Made by a program: the position numbers and the translations under genes
Notes under the pieces: model-generated
Databases searched by the model: none
Told to the model about the DNA's origin: nothing
The model's input: only the letters and a program-made list of their open reading frames with translations
Assembly: GCF_003719335.1 (NCBI RefSeq)
Contig: NZ_RIAS01000004.1
Location: 372,001-436,000 of the forward strand
Length of the DNA stretch: 64,000 nucleotides
Source: Paenibacillus amylolyticus
Lineage (GTDB): Bacteria > Bacillota > Bacilli > Paenibacillales > Paenibacillaceae
Direction of reading: 5' to 3'
Shown: positions 45,573-54,621 of the stretch, piece after piece
How positions within the stretch are numbered: position 1 is the first letter of the stretch
Layout: every line of letters begins with the position of its first letter

Positions 45573-46853
45573 ATGACGGAGAACAAGCAGGATTCGCTGA
45601 AAAAGCCGTTGTCACGGCGTGAGATGCTGAAGCTGACCGGCGTAGCTGGGCTTGGTCTGCTTATTGGCGGGGGCGGCGCAGGCGGACTGATGGCGCTCGG
45701 CCGCAAAGGCTCTTCTGTCGCCGCCGTAGAACCTGCGGCGGCTGATAAACAGGGTTTGCCTTTCTATGGCAAGCATCAGGCTGGCATTATTACGCCCGCG
45801 CAGGATTTTATCTGCTTTGCGGCGTTTGACGTTACCGCAGGCAGCGTGGAAGAGCTTCGCCGTCTGTTCCGGGACTGGACGGCAGCCTCGGCTGCCATGG
45901 CTTCCGGACAGATGATTGGCGAGCATAACACCACGCTGAATACGCCGCCCACCGATACGGGGGAGGCGGCAGGCCTGACACCGTCACGTACCACGTTGAC
46001 GTTTGGTGTGGGGCCGTCTTTGTTTGACGGGCGCTTCGGCTTGAAGGGCCCGAAGCCGCGGGGACTGCGCGACCTGCCGGCATTTGCCGGGGATGCGCTG
46101 GACCCGCAATGGTGTGGTGGCGACCTGTGCGTGCAAGTCTGCGCAGACGATATGCAGGTCGCCTTCCATGCGATCCGCAACCTCGCGCGTATTGCGCGAG
46201 GGCATGCGGTGCTGCGCTGGACCCAGGAGGGCTTCCAGCGCACAGGCCGAGCCGACCCCGCGGGTGGAACACCGCGCAATCTGCTCGGCTTCAAAGACGG
46301 CACCGGCAATCCGGATACTACGGATGCCGTGCTCATGGACCGGACCGTCTGGGCGCAGCCGAGTGACGGTCCAGGGTGGATGGCCGGCGGCAGCTACATG
46401 GCCGTCCGCCGGGTGCGCATGCGTGTGGAGGTCTGGGACCGCTCCACCCTGAAGGATCAGGAGGCGACATTTGGTCGCCACCGTGACAGCGGCGCGCCGA
46501 TCGGCAGCCGTGGAGAATTCGACCCGGTGGATCTGCAGGCCAAATCCACCGATGGACAACCTTTAATCCCGGCAACATCGCATCTGCGGCTCGCCAAGGG
46601 AGACGGGAGTCAACAGATCTTGCGCCGCTCATACTCGTATTCGAGCGGCCTCGATCCCAAAACAGGCCAGCTTGACGCAGGCTTGCTGTTTATTAGCTAC
46701 CAACGGGATATGGACAAGCAATTTATCCCGATCCAGACACGGCTGGCGAAGAGTGACAAGCTAAATGAATATACGGTGCATGTGGGTAGTGCCGTCTTTG
46801 CCTGTTTCCCCGGATGCAAACAGGGTGGATATATCGGGGAGACATTGTTCTAA
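45573..46853 (+). CDS. efeB: EfeB, Tat-exported DyP-type heme peroxidase
   Basis: This 426-residue protein has a twin-arginine signal (LSRREMLKLTGVAGLGLLIGG) for folded export and a DyP peroxidase body. The hallmark GxxDG is GFKDG (Gly239-Gly243, catalytic Asp242), followed by MAVRRVRMRVEVWDRS and FGRHRDSGAPIGS. In the Efe system it oxidises ferrous iron or acts on heme outside the membrane. GGGAG precedes the ATG by 9 nt. Base composition is striking: 46201-46260 is 45 of 60 G+C, far above flanking genes, and several long overlapping open frames result. No tatAC genes are in view. Confidence 0.94.
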   Translation: MTENKQDSLKKPLSRREMLKLTGVAGLGLLIGGGGAGGLMALGRKGSSVAAVEPAAADKQGLPFYGKHQAGIITPAQDFICFAAFDVTAGSVEELRRLFRDWTAASAAMASGQMIGEHNTTLNTPPTDTGEAAGLTPSRTTLTFGVGPSLFDGRFGLKGPKPRGLRDLPAFAGDALDPQWCGGDLCVQVCADDMQVAFHAIRNLARIARGHAVLRWTQEGFQRTGRADPAGGTPRNLLGFKDGTGNPDTTDAVLMDRTVWAQPSDGPGWMAGGSYMAVRRVRMRVEVWDRSTLKDQEATFGRHRDSGAPIGSRGEFDPVDLQAKSTDGQPLIPATSHLRLAKGDGSQQILRRSYSYSSGLDPKTGQLDAGLLFISYQRDMDKQFIPIQTRLAKSDKLNEYTVHVGSAVFACFPGCKQGGYIGETLF

Positions 46854-47066
46854 TGCTGATTGAGTTGCGGTGAATTGGACATAAACGTTGTTTAAAAGGA
46901 GCATTCGTAACATCATGAAGCATTCTGGCAACGAGCAGAGGAGGAACAAAACACCGATGAAAACGAACGTCACATCTACTAGATCCACAACGATTACCTC
47001 CATACCTGTATCTATGTTACATCGAAGTCCACATCCAAATGGTCACGGATTAAGGGGCAAAACGAT

Positions 47067-49010
47067 ATGATCTTGCTACGCATCACATTACCTTTACGAA
47101 TTACATTATCTATACTCGTAGGCCTCATCTATTCTTTTTCATGGATGGGAGAGGGACAGTTCAAATACGTTGATTATGTTTTTGGTGAACGCGTCGATGC
47201 CTTTGAGGGTATTGCTTACGCTTCTGGAGATGCTTCTTATGCGTCAGGTGCAACTGCGTCCGCTGTACCAAAGGAAAGTGCGAAAACGGATCAATTGCAT
47301 GCTCTGCTTCCTTCGGTAGGAAGTGCGCTGGTAGAGGCAGGCCAGGGCAAGCTGGATGATGCCGTTCGGGATATATCCGATTTTCAGGCGTTATGGCAAC
47401 AGGCCGGACAGCTGGAACCGGAGCAAAATGCAGAGCAGGTCGCCGGTTTGGCAGCTACCGTTAACGATGCACTCACCAAGGTTCAAGATGTGTTGAAGGG
47501 CAGCGATGCCGATGCTGCCAAGAGTGCGCTAGCAGACCTTGCAAGGGCAGTCAATGCATACGTAGAAGCGTTCCAAAGTGCGGAAGGCAGTAGTGACGCA
47601 GGCCGGAAGGCGGCAGCACATTTACTTCCAGATTCCCGCAGCAGTCTTGTCGCAATGCAAAAAGGAGACTGGCTTCTGGCAGAGCGTACGTATAAACGAA
47701 TCGTTACTGCCTGGAAAGGCACGGAAGCACCGATTCGCAAGGATCATTTTGGGGTATACAGCCAGCTTGAGAAAAAGATGAGCCTGATTCGGATTGCAAT
47801 GCAAGCTGAACCGCGCAAGGAATCACAGGCCATCCAGCAAATGAACGAAATGGTGACGTTGCTGACGGATTACAGTGTGGGTACACTCAAGGATGGAGAA
47901 CTGGATAAAGAAGAAGTCAATGCTGGTTCTGCATCGCTAGCTGATCTGCTGCAATTGTTGGAACAGGTGCAGCAGCAGATTCAGGCGGGGGATAGCTCCG
48001 GAGCGGCTGCAGGCATGGAACAGTTTATCGTTGCTTGGCCTTCCGTCGAAGGACAGGTGCAGATCTCTTCGCCTGCATCGTATACCGCAATCGAGAATGA
48101 GATGACGGAAGCATCTGGCTACCTGGTCTCCAGTCCGCCGAATACATCGAAAGCAACAGTGGTGGTATCCCAAATGATAGAGCGGTTGGAACCTTTAACG
48201 GAAACAACGTCTTATACTGCATGGGATGCGGCCTTAATTCTTCTTCGTGAAGGACTGGAGGCTATTCTGGTACTGGCTGCTTTGCTGGCCTACGCCAAGA
48301 AGAGCGGACAAGCTGTTGCGCGGCGATGGATTTGGGCTGGGGCGGGCAGCGGCTTGCTCTTGAGTGTAGCGATGGCTGTAGTGCTAACACTGGTGCTGGC
48401 TGCGGCATCTTCAGGCAGTACACGCGAGATGATTGAAGGATATACCGGACTTGCGGCAGTTGTTCTGATGTTAACGGTCGGACAATGGATGCATAACAAA
48501 TCAAACGCCCGCTCATGGAACAGTTATGTAGAACGCCAGGTAGGAGGAGCGCTTGCACGCGGAAGTCTATGGTCTTTGTTTGCTGTCGCTGGGCTTGCCA
48601 TATTAAGAGAAGGTGCGGAAACCACTATTTTTTACATCGGCATGGCTCCTTCCATTCAGCTGTCCCAGTTGTTCATCGGGGTGGGTATAGCCTTGGTGAT
48701 GCTGGTTATTTTGGCCATAGCGATTATTCAGTTCAGTGTGCGTCTGCCGGTGCGCTGGTTTTTCCTCACGGCTACGCTGCTGATCTATTATCTGGTCTTT
48801 CGTTTTCTGGGCGAGAGTATTCACGCCCTGCAGGTGTCGGCCACGCTTCCTGCACATGTGGCACATGAGTTGCCTGCCCTAAGCTGGCTTGGCATGTATC
48901 CCACATGGGAGACCTTTGTGCCGCAAATGGTGGTATTACTCTATCTGGTCTTTAGTCTGGTTTGCACCGAGAAACGCTCAGCGAGAGACATGTCCAGTAC
49001 ATCTATCTGA
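47067..49010 (+). CDS. efeU: EfeU, FTR1-family iron permease
   Basis: This 647-residue permease has an N-terminal membrane segment, a long outer helical domain (about 40-385) with repeated imelysin-like helices, and a C-terminal FTR1 domain with about seven helices. The iron-relay motifs are ILLREGLEAILVLAALLAY (REGLE) and AILREGAETTIFYIGM (REGAE). It imports iron after oxidation by EfeB. AAGGGG lies 9 nt before the ATG. A gap of 213 bp separates it from efeB, so its level may differ from that of the first two genes. Confidence 0.93.
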   Translation: MILLRITLPLRITLSILVGLIYSFSWMGEGQFKYVDYVFGERVDAFEGIAYASGDASYASGATASAVPKESAKTDQLHALLPSVGSALVEAGQGKLDDAVRDISDFQALWQQAGQLEPEQNAEQVAGLAATVNDALTKVQDVLKGSDADAAKSALADLARAVNAYVEAFQSAEGSSDAGRKAAAHLLPDSRSSLVAMQKGDWLLAERTYKRIVTAWKGTEAPIRKDHFGVYSQLEKKMSLIRIAMQAEPRKESQAIQQMNEMVTLLTDYSVGTLKDGELDKEEVNAGSASLADLLQLLEQVQQQIQAGDSSGAAAGMEQFIVAWPSVEGQVQISSPASYTAIENEMTEASGYLVSSPPNTSKATVVVSQMIERLEPLTETTSYTAWDAALILLREGLEAILVLAALLAYAKKSGQAVARRWIWAGAGSGLLLSVAMAVVLTLVLAAASSGSTREMIEGYTGLAAVVLMLTVGQWMHNKSNARSWNSYVERQVGGALARGSLWSLFAVAGLAILREGAETTIFYIGMAPSIQLSQLFIGVGIALVMLVILAIAIIQFSVRLPVRWFFLTATLLIYYLVFRFLGESIHALQVSATLPAHVAHELPALSWLGMYPTWETFVPQMVVLLYLVFSLVCTEKRSARDMSSTSI

Positions 49011-49075
49011 CATCTGTCTGAATCAAGCAGTTGAACTCACTAAGTTGCGAAGTTTGAATTAAATAGGAGAAGCAG

Positions 49076-49125
49076 GACATACGTCAGAACCTTGAAGAGT
49101 TCACACGACGTATGTCTTATTTCTA
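49076..49125 (+). terminator. Intrinsic terminator of the efe operon
   Basis: GACATACGTC (49076-49085) pairs with GACGTATGTC (49107-49116), with inner GAAC/GTTC pairing, followed by TTATTTCTATTTT. Confidence 0.85.
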
Positions 49126-49237
49126 TTTTAAACAACACCTAATCATATGACGAGTATGAGGAGCGGATGTCAAATAAAAAGTAAGATTTACAGATGTAGT
49201 ACAGGTCTGTCCCGTTGCTTCAGAGGACAGATCAAAT

Positions 49238-49265
49238 TAATCAAAGCAGGTTGCTTTTCCGATAA
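49238..49265 (+). promoter_or_regulatory. Sigma-D-like promoter of the DUF2920 gene
   Basis: TAAT (49238-49241), a 16-bp spacer and TCCGATAA (49258-49265) repeat the arrangement found before the chemoreceptor gene at 42031-42058. It lies 57 bp before the TTG start. Confidence 0.55.
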
Positions 49266-49321
49266 TGAGGATAACAAAATGCCTTTTAATTATTATGAAA
49301 ACATACTTTGGAGGAGAAAAA

Positions 49322-50890
49322 TTGGGAACTGTAGAGTATAGGGTAAGGCCGCATGCAGATATTGAATTAGGTTTTGCTAGAGAAGAGCTGGACTATTATG
49401 TTACGTTGCCAAGTGCAGGTGTAACTGAAGAAACTGGAGTGATACTAACCATTCCCGGATTTGGTGGACTTGCGGATTCTGTTTATCAATCTGAAAAATT
49501 AAATCCCTATCTGGCAGAAAAGTATAAATGCATCGTTGTCTCCATGAATTACTTTGGTATATACCGAAGCATGGAAACCAGATTGGATAATCAATTCATT
49601 GGAAATATGGAGAGAATCTACGGTGTTCCAGCAACCTACTGGGATGATATCTCATTAGATAGTGACTTCTATATGAAGGTAGGTGAGTTGCTTGAGAGAA
49701 AAGGGATCACCGCCTTGGATCACCGATGTCAGGCTCTTATGATCACAGCACGAGAAGAGTATCAGTCATTTGGATTCTTACCTGCTCTAGATTGCCTAAC
49801 TGTACTGGGTGAGGTTCTCAGAAAATATCCATTAGCCAATAAGAAAAAGATAATTGCCTATGGTTCTTCATATGGTGGATATATAGCTATGCTTTGCGGT
49901 AAGTTTGCCCCGGACACATTTTCGGTCATTATAGACAACTCAGGCTTTTCACGCTCCGAGATGAAATATATTGCAGGTAGAGAGTTATTAGAAAGTGACT
50001 TTGCTGTCACTGTGAATGTTAAAAATAAAAGTTTTACTCTACCATTAGCTTATAACAATCCATGGACGATTATGGATGAAACATCACCTCATTATTTTGG
50101 AGACTCACATAAGCAGATTCGTAACTTATTACTTAGGGAGCACAGAGTTAAATCCAACACGAGATATTATATTTTTCATTGTGAGGAAGATCAAATCGCC
50201 TCGGTAGCAGACAAAGATAAAGTAGCTACTCTATTAAACATGTTTAATCCTATTAGTTACAAAAGAGTTGGAAAACAAGATATAGATGGTGTTTTATTTA
50301 AAACTTATGCACATGCCATGAATGCCTCACTAAGAAAACTCTTTGACCATGTGGCGGAACAAGATGGGGAGTATGGATTAGTGAAAGAATCAATCCACAA
50401 TGAATTCACCATGAATAAGACGAACTCATACAATTGTGGTAACAAGAATTATGTGTTCAATTTTAATGACGACTATACAATGAACGTCACGATCACAGAT
50501 AACATCAAGACAGACTATAATCTGATTGGATCGTTTGAGATGATGCCGCAGCTGTTAGATATCTGTGACTCAATAGACGAAGCATTGAACTATGTCGTTG
50601 TAAAAGTCTCAAACGATGAATACAGAGATGTATTTGGTGTTATGTTGGATATAATTGAAGCATTTACAGCGATAAATTTACAAATCAACGCATTTTCTGG
50701 ATTTCTGAGCAAAAACGACCTGTTTCCAAACAGTGAAAAGTTAAAGAATGGCCTTCTTAAAGTGATTGAACATTTTAATAATGAAAACTGGCCTTTGTTC
50801 AATAGTCAGTTGACGGAACAAGTTGTACCTTCTTTTTTGATGTGGAAGAATGAGATGCACACTGTTTTTAGTCCGTATCTAACGCATTAA
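49322..50890 (+). CDS. DUF2920-family alpha/beta-hydrolase-like protein
   Basis: This 522-residue protein starts at TTG 49322, fixed by GGAGG with a 7-nt spacer. Residues about 20-330 look like an alpha/beta hydrolase: VILTIPGFGGLADSVYQ for the first strand and oxyanion loop, and IIAYGSSYGGYIAMLCGKF with the nucleophile elbow G-x-S-x-G-type GSSYGG. This resembles DUF2920, a family known from flagellin-modification loci in Campylobacter. The last 110 residues are a separate helical domain (LLDICDSIDEALNYVVVKV onward). Composition is AT-rich (50101-50160 has 23 of 60 G+C), suggesting transfer. A sigma-D-like promoter supports a flagellar role. Confidence 0.72.
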   Translation: MGTVEYRVRPHADIELGFAREELDYYVTLPSAGVTEETGVILTIPGFGGLADSVYQSEKLNPYLAEKYKCIVVSMNYFGIYRSMETRLDNQFIGNMERIYGVPATYWDDISLDSDFYMKVGELLERKGITALDHRCQALMITAREEYQSFGFLPALDCLTVLGEVLRKYPLANKKKIIAYGSSYGGYIAMLCGKFAPDTFSVIIDNSGFSRSEMKYIAGRELLESDFAVTVNVKNKSFTLPLAYNNPWTIMDETSPHYFGDSHKQIRNLLLREHRVKSNTRYYIFHCEEDQIASVADKDKVATLLNMFNPISYKRVGKQDIDGVLFKTYAHAMNASLRKLFDHVAEQDGEYGLVKESIHNEFTMNKTNSYNCGNKNYVFNFNDDYTMNVTITDNIKTDYNLIGSFEMMPQLLDICDSIDEALNYVVVKVSNDEYRDVFGVMLDIIEAFTAINLQINAFSGFLSKNDLFPNSEKLKNGLLKVIEHFNNENWPLFNSQLTEQVVPSFLMWKNEMHTVFSPYLTH

Positions 50891-50968
50891 AATGTTTCAT
50901 TTACAAATCGGGGCTTTAATTGCCCCGTTTGGTTCGGTATATCACCTTTCTTCAAGGAGGACAAGTAA

Positions 50969-51700
50969 GTGATATTACGTGGAAATAATACAGCCAAAGC
51001 CATATTTTTCGATGTGGATGATACCTTATATGATCACTTGCAGCCGCTTCGAAGAGCATTGCAGGAGGTGTTGGAATTACCGGAAGCGTTTGATTATGCG
51101 CTGGCATATCATCGTTTTCGGTATTACAGCGACTGGCTGTCTGCCCAGGAAGACCTTTCGGCGGTTCCCAAACAGGATGCGGTGGAGCGTATGAGATGCC
51201 GTAGATTCGAGCTGACGATGGCTGATTTTGGGATTGAACTGCAGCCTGGGCAAGCGCAAGAACTGCAACGAAGGTATTTGAGCAGACAGTTTGAGATTAC
51301 TCCCTTCCAAGGAGCCTATGATCTGATTCGCAGACTTCTAGCGGAGGGACATACGGTGGGGCTGGTTACAAATGGAGAAGGGCAGCATCAGCGGCGTAAG
51401 TTAGAAGCGTTGGATGTATTTGGTCTGGTGGACGAGCAACGGGTGTTTATTTCTGGCGAAGTCGGTTATGCGAAACCGGACGGCAGGCTGTTTGAGCATG
51501 TGAACAAGCAGACAGGAACAACAGCAGATAATAGCTACTATGTTGGAGATTCATGGCGCAACGATGTTGCCGGAGCGGTAGACGCAGGCTGGAACATCAT
51601 CTGGTTTAATCACCGTGAGGCATCGCCTGAATCGGATCATCAACCTCATTTTACGGCACGGAACTACGAGGAAATCAGTCAATTTCTTACGTTTGAATAG
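50969..51700 (+). CDS. HAD-family hydrolase
   Basis: This 243-residue phosphatase-like protein shows HAD motif I AIFFDVDDTLYDH, motif II VGLVTNGEG, the lysine in GYAKPDGRLFEHV, and motif IV YYVGDSWRNDVAGAVDAGW. The helical cap between motifs I and II is of the YjjG/pyrimidine-nucleotidase kind, so a small phosphorylated metabolite is the likely substrate. Start is GTG at 50969, with AAGGAGG 8 nt upstream. It forms its own unit between two terminators. Confidence 0.9.
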   Translation: MILRGNNTAKAIFFDVDDTLYDHLQPLRRALQEVLELPEAFDYALAYHRFRYYSDWLSAQEDLSAVPKQDAVERMRCRRFELTMADFGIELQPGQAQELQRRYLSRQFEITPFQGAYDLIRRLLAEGHTVGLVTNGEGQHQRRKLEALDVFGLVDEQRVFISGEVGYAKPDGRLFEHVNKQTGTTADNSYYVGDSWRNDVAGAVDAGWNIIWFNHREASPESDHQPHFTARNYEEISQFLTFE

Positions 51701-51777
51701 GTTTGTTCATAGGCGGGAACTCGGAGAATCGAAGCATTTCTAAGAATTGAACTATGATCATGTTGTAACAAGGCGTT

Positions 51778-51819
51778 CAGTCCTGTCATCTGTGGTTGCA
51801 GATGAAGGGCTGTTTTTTT
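51778..51819 (+). terminator. Intrinsic terminator after the HAD gene
   Basis: CAGTCCTGTCATCTG pairs with CAGATGAAGGGCTG, followed by seven T. The following 150 bp before the dps promoter hold nothing recognised. Confidence 0.9.
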
Positions 51820-51971
51820 ATTCTCATTTGGGTGTGTGAGAATGTTCACTGAAGGTGGATAAGGTTGGCGGTATAACTACATGAGCAGCCTTGTTCATAG
51901 TGGAAGCAGCCTTAAGTTCATCATGAAGCCCAGCTTCATGGAATCTTCATTTGGAAGAGAGGCCAAAGCTC

Positions 51972-52026
51972 TTTTCAAAGTATATAGTCAATGTTATAAT
52001 TAAAACAAGATTTAGATTAAGTCTAA
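51972..52026 (+). promoter_or_regulatory. dps promoter with PerR-like box
   Basis: TTTTCA (51972-51977), 17 bp and TATAAT (51995-52000) form the promoter. TTAGATTAAGTCTAA (52012-52026) agrees with the PerR box (TTATAATNATTATAA) at 10 of 14 specified positions and is a 7-1-7 palindrome with outer arms extended to ATTTAGA/TCTAAAT. It overlaps the start of the transcript, so peroxide-relieved repression by PerR is likely. Confidence 0.6.
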
Positions 52027-52112
52027 ATTGAAGAAAAGAACAACAAAGAGATTCCAAACAAATCATATTATAAACAAAACTAAAGTGAGACATTCGAAAG
52101 GGGATAAATTCC

Positions 52113-52592
52113 ATGAGCACAATCCAAACTAACCCAAACACATCTGTAACAAACACAGCTAAACTTCAAGAGGTATTGAACCGCCAGATCGCAGGATGGT
52201 CTGTTCTTTACACGAAGTTGCATAACTTCCATTGGTATGTCAAAGGACCAAACTTCTTCACACTTCACGCCAAGTTTGAAGAATTGTACAACCTGGCTAC
52301 AGCGAATATGGACGAGGTTGCTGAGCGCCTTCTGACCATTGGTGGTCGTCCTGTAGCAACGATTACAGAACAACTGCGTCTATCCCCAATAACAGAGGTA
52401 CAAGGACAATTGTCTGCTGAAGAGATGGTTGAACACGTTGTTGCCGATCTGAATGCAATGCTGAATGTGATTCGCCAAGGCATTCATGAAGCTGGAGAAG
52501 CAGAAGACAATGCAAGCGAAGATATGCTGATTGGATTTACCGCAGCGCTGGATAAAGAGATCTGGATGTTAAACGCATTTTTGGGCAAATAA
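52113..52592 (+). CDS. dps: Dps/MrgA-family ferritin-like protein
   Basis: This 159-residue protein forms the four-helix ferritin fold. The dimer-interface ferroxidase ligands are seen in LYTKLHNFHWYVKGPNFFTLHAKFEELY (in part: two His, later Asp and Glu of DEVAERLLTIGGRP). Dps dodecamers oxidise iron with hydrogen peroxide, store it and shield DNA. CGAAAGGGG precedes the ATG. The PerR-like box upstream, as for MrgA in B. subtilis, suits the oxidative-stress role. The gene next downstream encodes nitric oxide synthase, 128 bp away. Confidence 0.93.
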   Translation: MSTIQTNPNTSVTNTAKLQEVLNRQIAGWSVLYTKLHNFHWYVKGPNFFTLHAKFEELYNLATANMDEVAERLLTIGGRPVATITEQLRLSPITEVQGQLSAEEMVEHVVADLNAMLNVIRQGIHEAGEAEDNASEDMLIGFTAALDKEIWMLNAFLGK

Positions 52593-52719
52593 TTGAAGTG
52601 AACCTGTTTCCTGACAACGATATGTAGAGTCCGTGAACAAACGTCCCGTTCGCTTACAAATCCGGTGTGCTTCCCGTATAATAATGGCATCCAAGATGTA
52701 CAGAATGGTGGAATGAGAA

Positions 52720-53973
52720 ATGCGGACAGACCTGGATCGATTACAGGAAGAAGCTGAACGGTTTATATATACAAGTTACGAAGAGCTGGGCCATACGCGT
52801 GAAGACGCAGAGGCCCGGCTTATTGCCATTTTGCACGAGATTGAGAAGACGGGAACCTATACCCATACCGCCCAGGAATTGGAGCATGGTTGCAAAATGG
52901 CCTGGAGGAACAGCAACCGCTGTATCGGGAGGCTGTTTTGGGATAAACTGCGGATCGTAGACGCGCGCCATGCAGAAACTTCAGGAGAGGCTGCGGAGGC
53001 TGTGTTGGATCATATCCATACAGCTTCCAATGGCGGAAAGATCATCCCTACGATTACCATTTTGCCGCCAGAAGGCCCAGGTGGAGCCCCCATCCGTATC
53101 TGGAATCATCAGTTGATCCGTTATGCGGGGTATGAGACAGAGCAAGGCATTGTGGGTGATCCTGCTTCCGTTGAACTGACCAAAGCGGCCAATTCGCTCG
53201 GCTGGCAGGGAGCTCGGGGCGATTATGATGTGTTGCCGATCATTATTCAAGCTCAAGGACAGGCCCCAGAGTGGTATGTAATACCAGAGCAGGAGATCAT
53301 CGAAGTGCAGATTGAGCACCCGGAGCGAGCGGAGATTGCTGAACTCGGCATGCGTTGGTACGGCGTGCCAATGATCGCTGATATGCGGGTCGAAATCGGG
53401 GGCATTAATTACCCGGCTGCGCCATTTAACGGGTGGTATATGGAAACGGAGATTGGTGCGCGAAACTTTGCCGATACATTCCGATATAACAAGTTGCCAG
53501 ATGTAGCTGCTGCACTAGGGTTAAACACGTCGAGTGAAACGACACTGTGGAGAGATCGAGCTCTGGTGGAGCTTAATGTTGCTGTGTTGCATTCATTCAA
53601 AAAGGCAGGCGTGAGTATCGTGGACCACCATACGGCTGCATCACAGTTTGCTCTGTTTGAACAGCGGGAAGAAAAGGCTGGACGCGAGCTGACTGGAGAC
53701 TGGGTGTGGCTGATTCCACCAGTGTCCCCAGCCACTACTCATATTTTTCACAGTTCCTATCGGAATGAGATTGTGAAGCCGAACTTTTTTCACCAGAACC
53801 CCGCATACAGGTTTCAAAATGGGATGGCTGTTGCCGCAGACGAGGGTACCCGTGAGCAATATCATAAGCACCATGAGAACCTGGATCATCCAAACGACCA
53901 AGAGCATCCGTCCGATAAAGCCGCCCAGCCACAGGCTGGGAATACACCAATGAAATGCCCGTTTGCACATTAA
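52720..53973 (+). CDS. nos: Bacterial nitric oxide synthase oxygenase
   Basis: This 417-residue heme protein makes nitric oxide from arginine using outside reductases; no reductase domain is fused. The heme thiolate is Cys68 in the motif AWRNSNRCIGRLFW. WYVIPEQEIIEVQIEHP and FNGWYMETEIGARNFAD contain the arginine-binding Glu, and WVWLIPPVSPATTHIFH is the pterin-side C-terminal motif. It is longer than Bacillus NOS (about 363) by a His/Asp/Pro-rich tail of some 35 residues ending MKCPFAH. The ribosome binding site is weak (GGTGGAATGAG). Confidence 0.95.
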   Translation: MRTDLDRLQEEAERFIYTSYEELGHTREDAEARLIAILHEIEKTGTYTHTAQELEHGCKMAWRNSNRCIGRLFWDKLRIVDARHAETSGEAAEAVLDHIHTASNGGKIIPTITILPPEGPGGAPIRIWNHQLIRYAGYETEQGIVGDPASVELTKAANSLGWQGARGDYDVLPIIIQAQGQAPEWYVIPEQEIIEVQIEHPERAEIAELGMRWYGVPMIADMRVEIGGINYPAAPFNGWYMETEIGARNFADTFRYNKLPDVAAALGLNTSSETTLWRDRALVELNVAVLHSFKKAGVSIVDHHTAASQFALFEQREEKAGRELTGDWVWLIPPVSPATTHIFHSSYRNEIVKPNFFHQNPAYRFQNGMAVAADEGTREQYHKHHENLDHPNDQEHPSDKAAQPQAGNTPMKCPFAH

Positions 53974-54102
53974 TTTGTGTGATCGGGTTTTTATTTTTTA
54001 ACGTTTATAAACGAAAATAAGAAAGAAAAGATACATTTTTTTCTATATATGAATTCTCCAGGGGATTCTATACTGAACATATACGTGATAGGAGGCGATG
54101 TC

Positions 54103-54561
54103 GTGGGATACATTGAAATGTTACGGGGTCAGGTGGGTGATGCTCCGTTAATTCTGGTAAGGCCAAGCGTCATGATTGTTAACGATAAATGTGAAATTTT
54201 GTTAGTCAGACATATGGATAACACGTGGGGAGTGCCTGGCGGGATAATGGAACTCGGTGAGACGGTGGAAGAGTCTGCACGAAGAGAAGTCAGAGAAGAG
54301 ATCGGGATAGAAATAAAAAAAATGCAACTATACGGTGTGTTCTCGGGAGATCAGTTGTATGCCAAATTAAGGAATGGAGATGAATACTATAATGTAGTTA
54401 TTGGATATATCTGTACAGAGTATGAAGGAGAATTAAATCCGGACGGGGTTGAAGTTCTTGAAGCGAGGTTTTATCACCCGACAGAACTGCCTGAAAGTAC
54501 AGACCCTTACATAAAACGCAAAATCGAGGAAAATGCACATGATCTAATTTCGCTCCTCTAA
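54103..54561 (+). CDS. Nudix hydrolase
   Basis: This 152-residue enzyme has the Nudix box GGIMELGETVEESARREVREEIGI (GX5EX7REUXEEXGU, shown in parts: GIMELGETVEES and REVREEIGI) that binds magnesium and cleaves nucleoside diphosphate derivatives. VMIVNDKCEILLVRH and GVPGG before it are typical. Start is GTG at 54103, set by GGAGG with a 7-nt spacer; the frame is open further upstream to 54049 without a good site. Substrate is not identifiable. It converges on the MFS gene. Confidence 0.9.
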   Translation: MGYIEMLRGQVGDAPLILVRPSVMIVNDKCEILLVRHMDNTWGVPGGIMELGETVEESARREVREEIGIEIKKMQLYGVFSGDQLYAKLRNGDEYYNVVIGYICTEYEGELNPDGVEVLEARFYHPTELPESTDPYIKRKIEENAHDLISLL

Positions 54562-54571
54562 AAATCTGAAA

Positions 54572-54605
54572 AGCTGTTTCTCTGGATCAGGAGGAACAGC
54601 TCTTC
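54572..54605. terminator. Hairpin terminator between convergent Nudix and MFS genes
   Basis: AGCTGTTTCTC pairs with GAGGAACAGCT; A-rich sequence before and TCTTCCC after make it usable mainly leftward, for the MFS transcript. Confidence 0.65.
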
Positions 54606-54621
54606 CCAATTAAAAGAACTG

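Noticed and set aside
45612..46632. Several long open frames on both strands inside efeB
   Set aside because: They are by-products of the high G+C content; only the efeB frame has family motifs, a signal and a ribosome binding site.
52741..53968. Minus-strand frames opposite the nitric oxide synthase gene
   Set aside because: They lack ribosome binding sites and recognisable motifs and mirror the codon pattern of nos.
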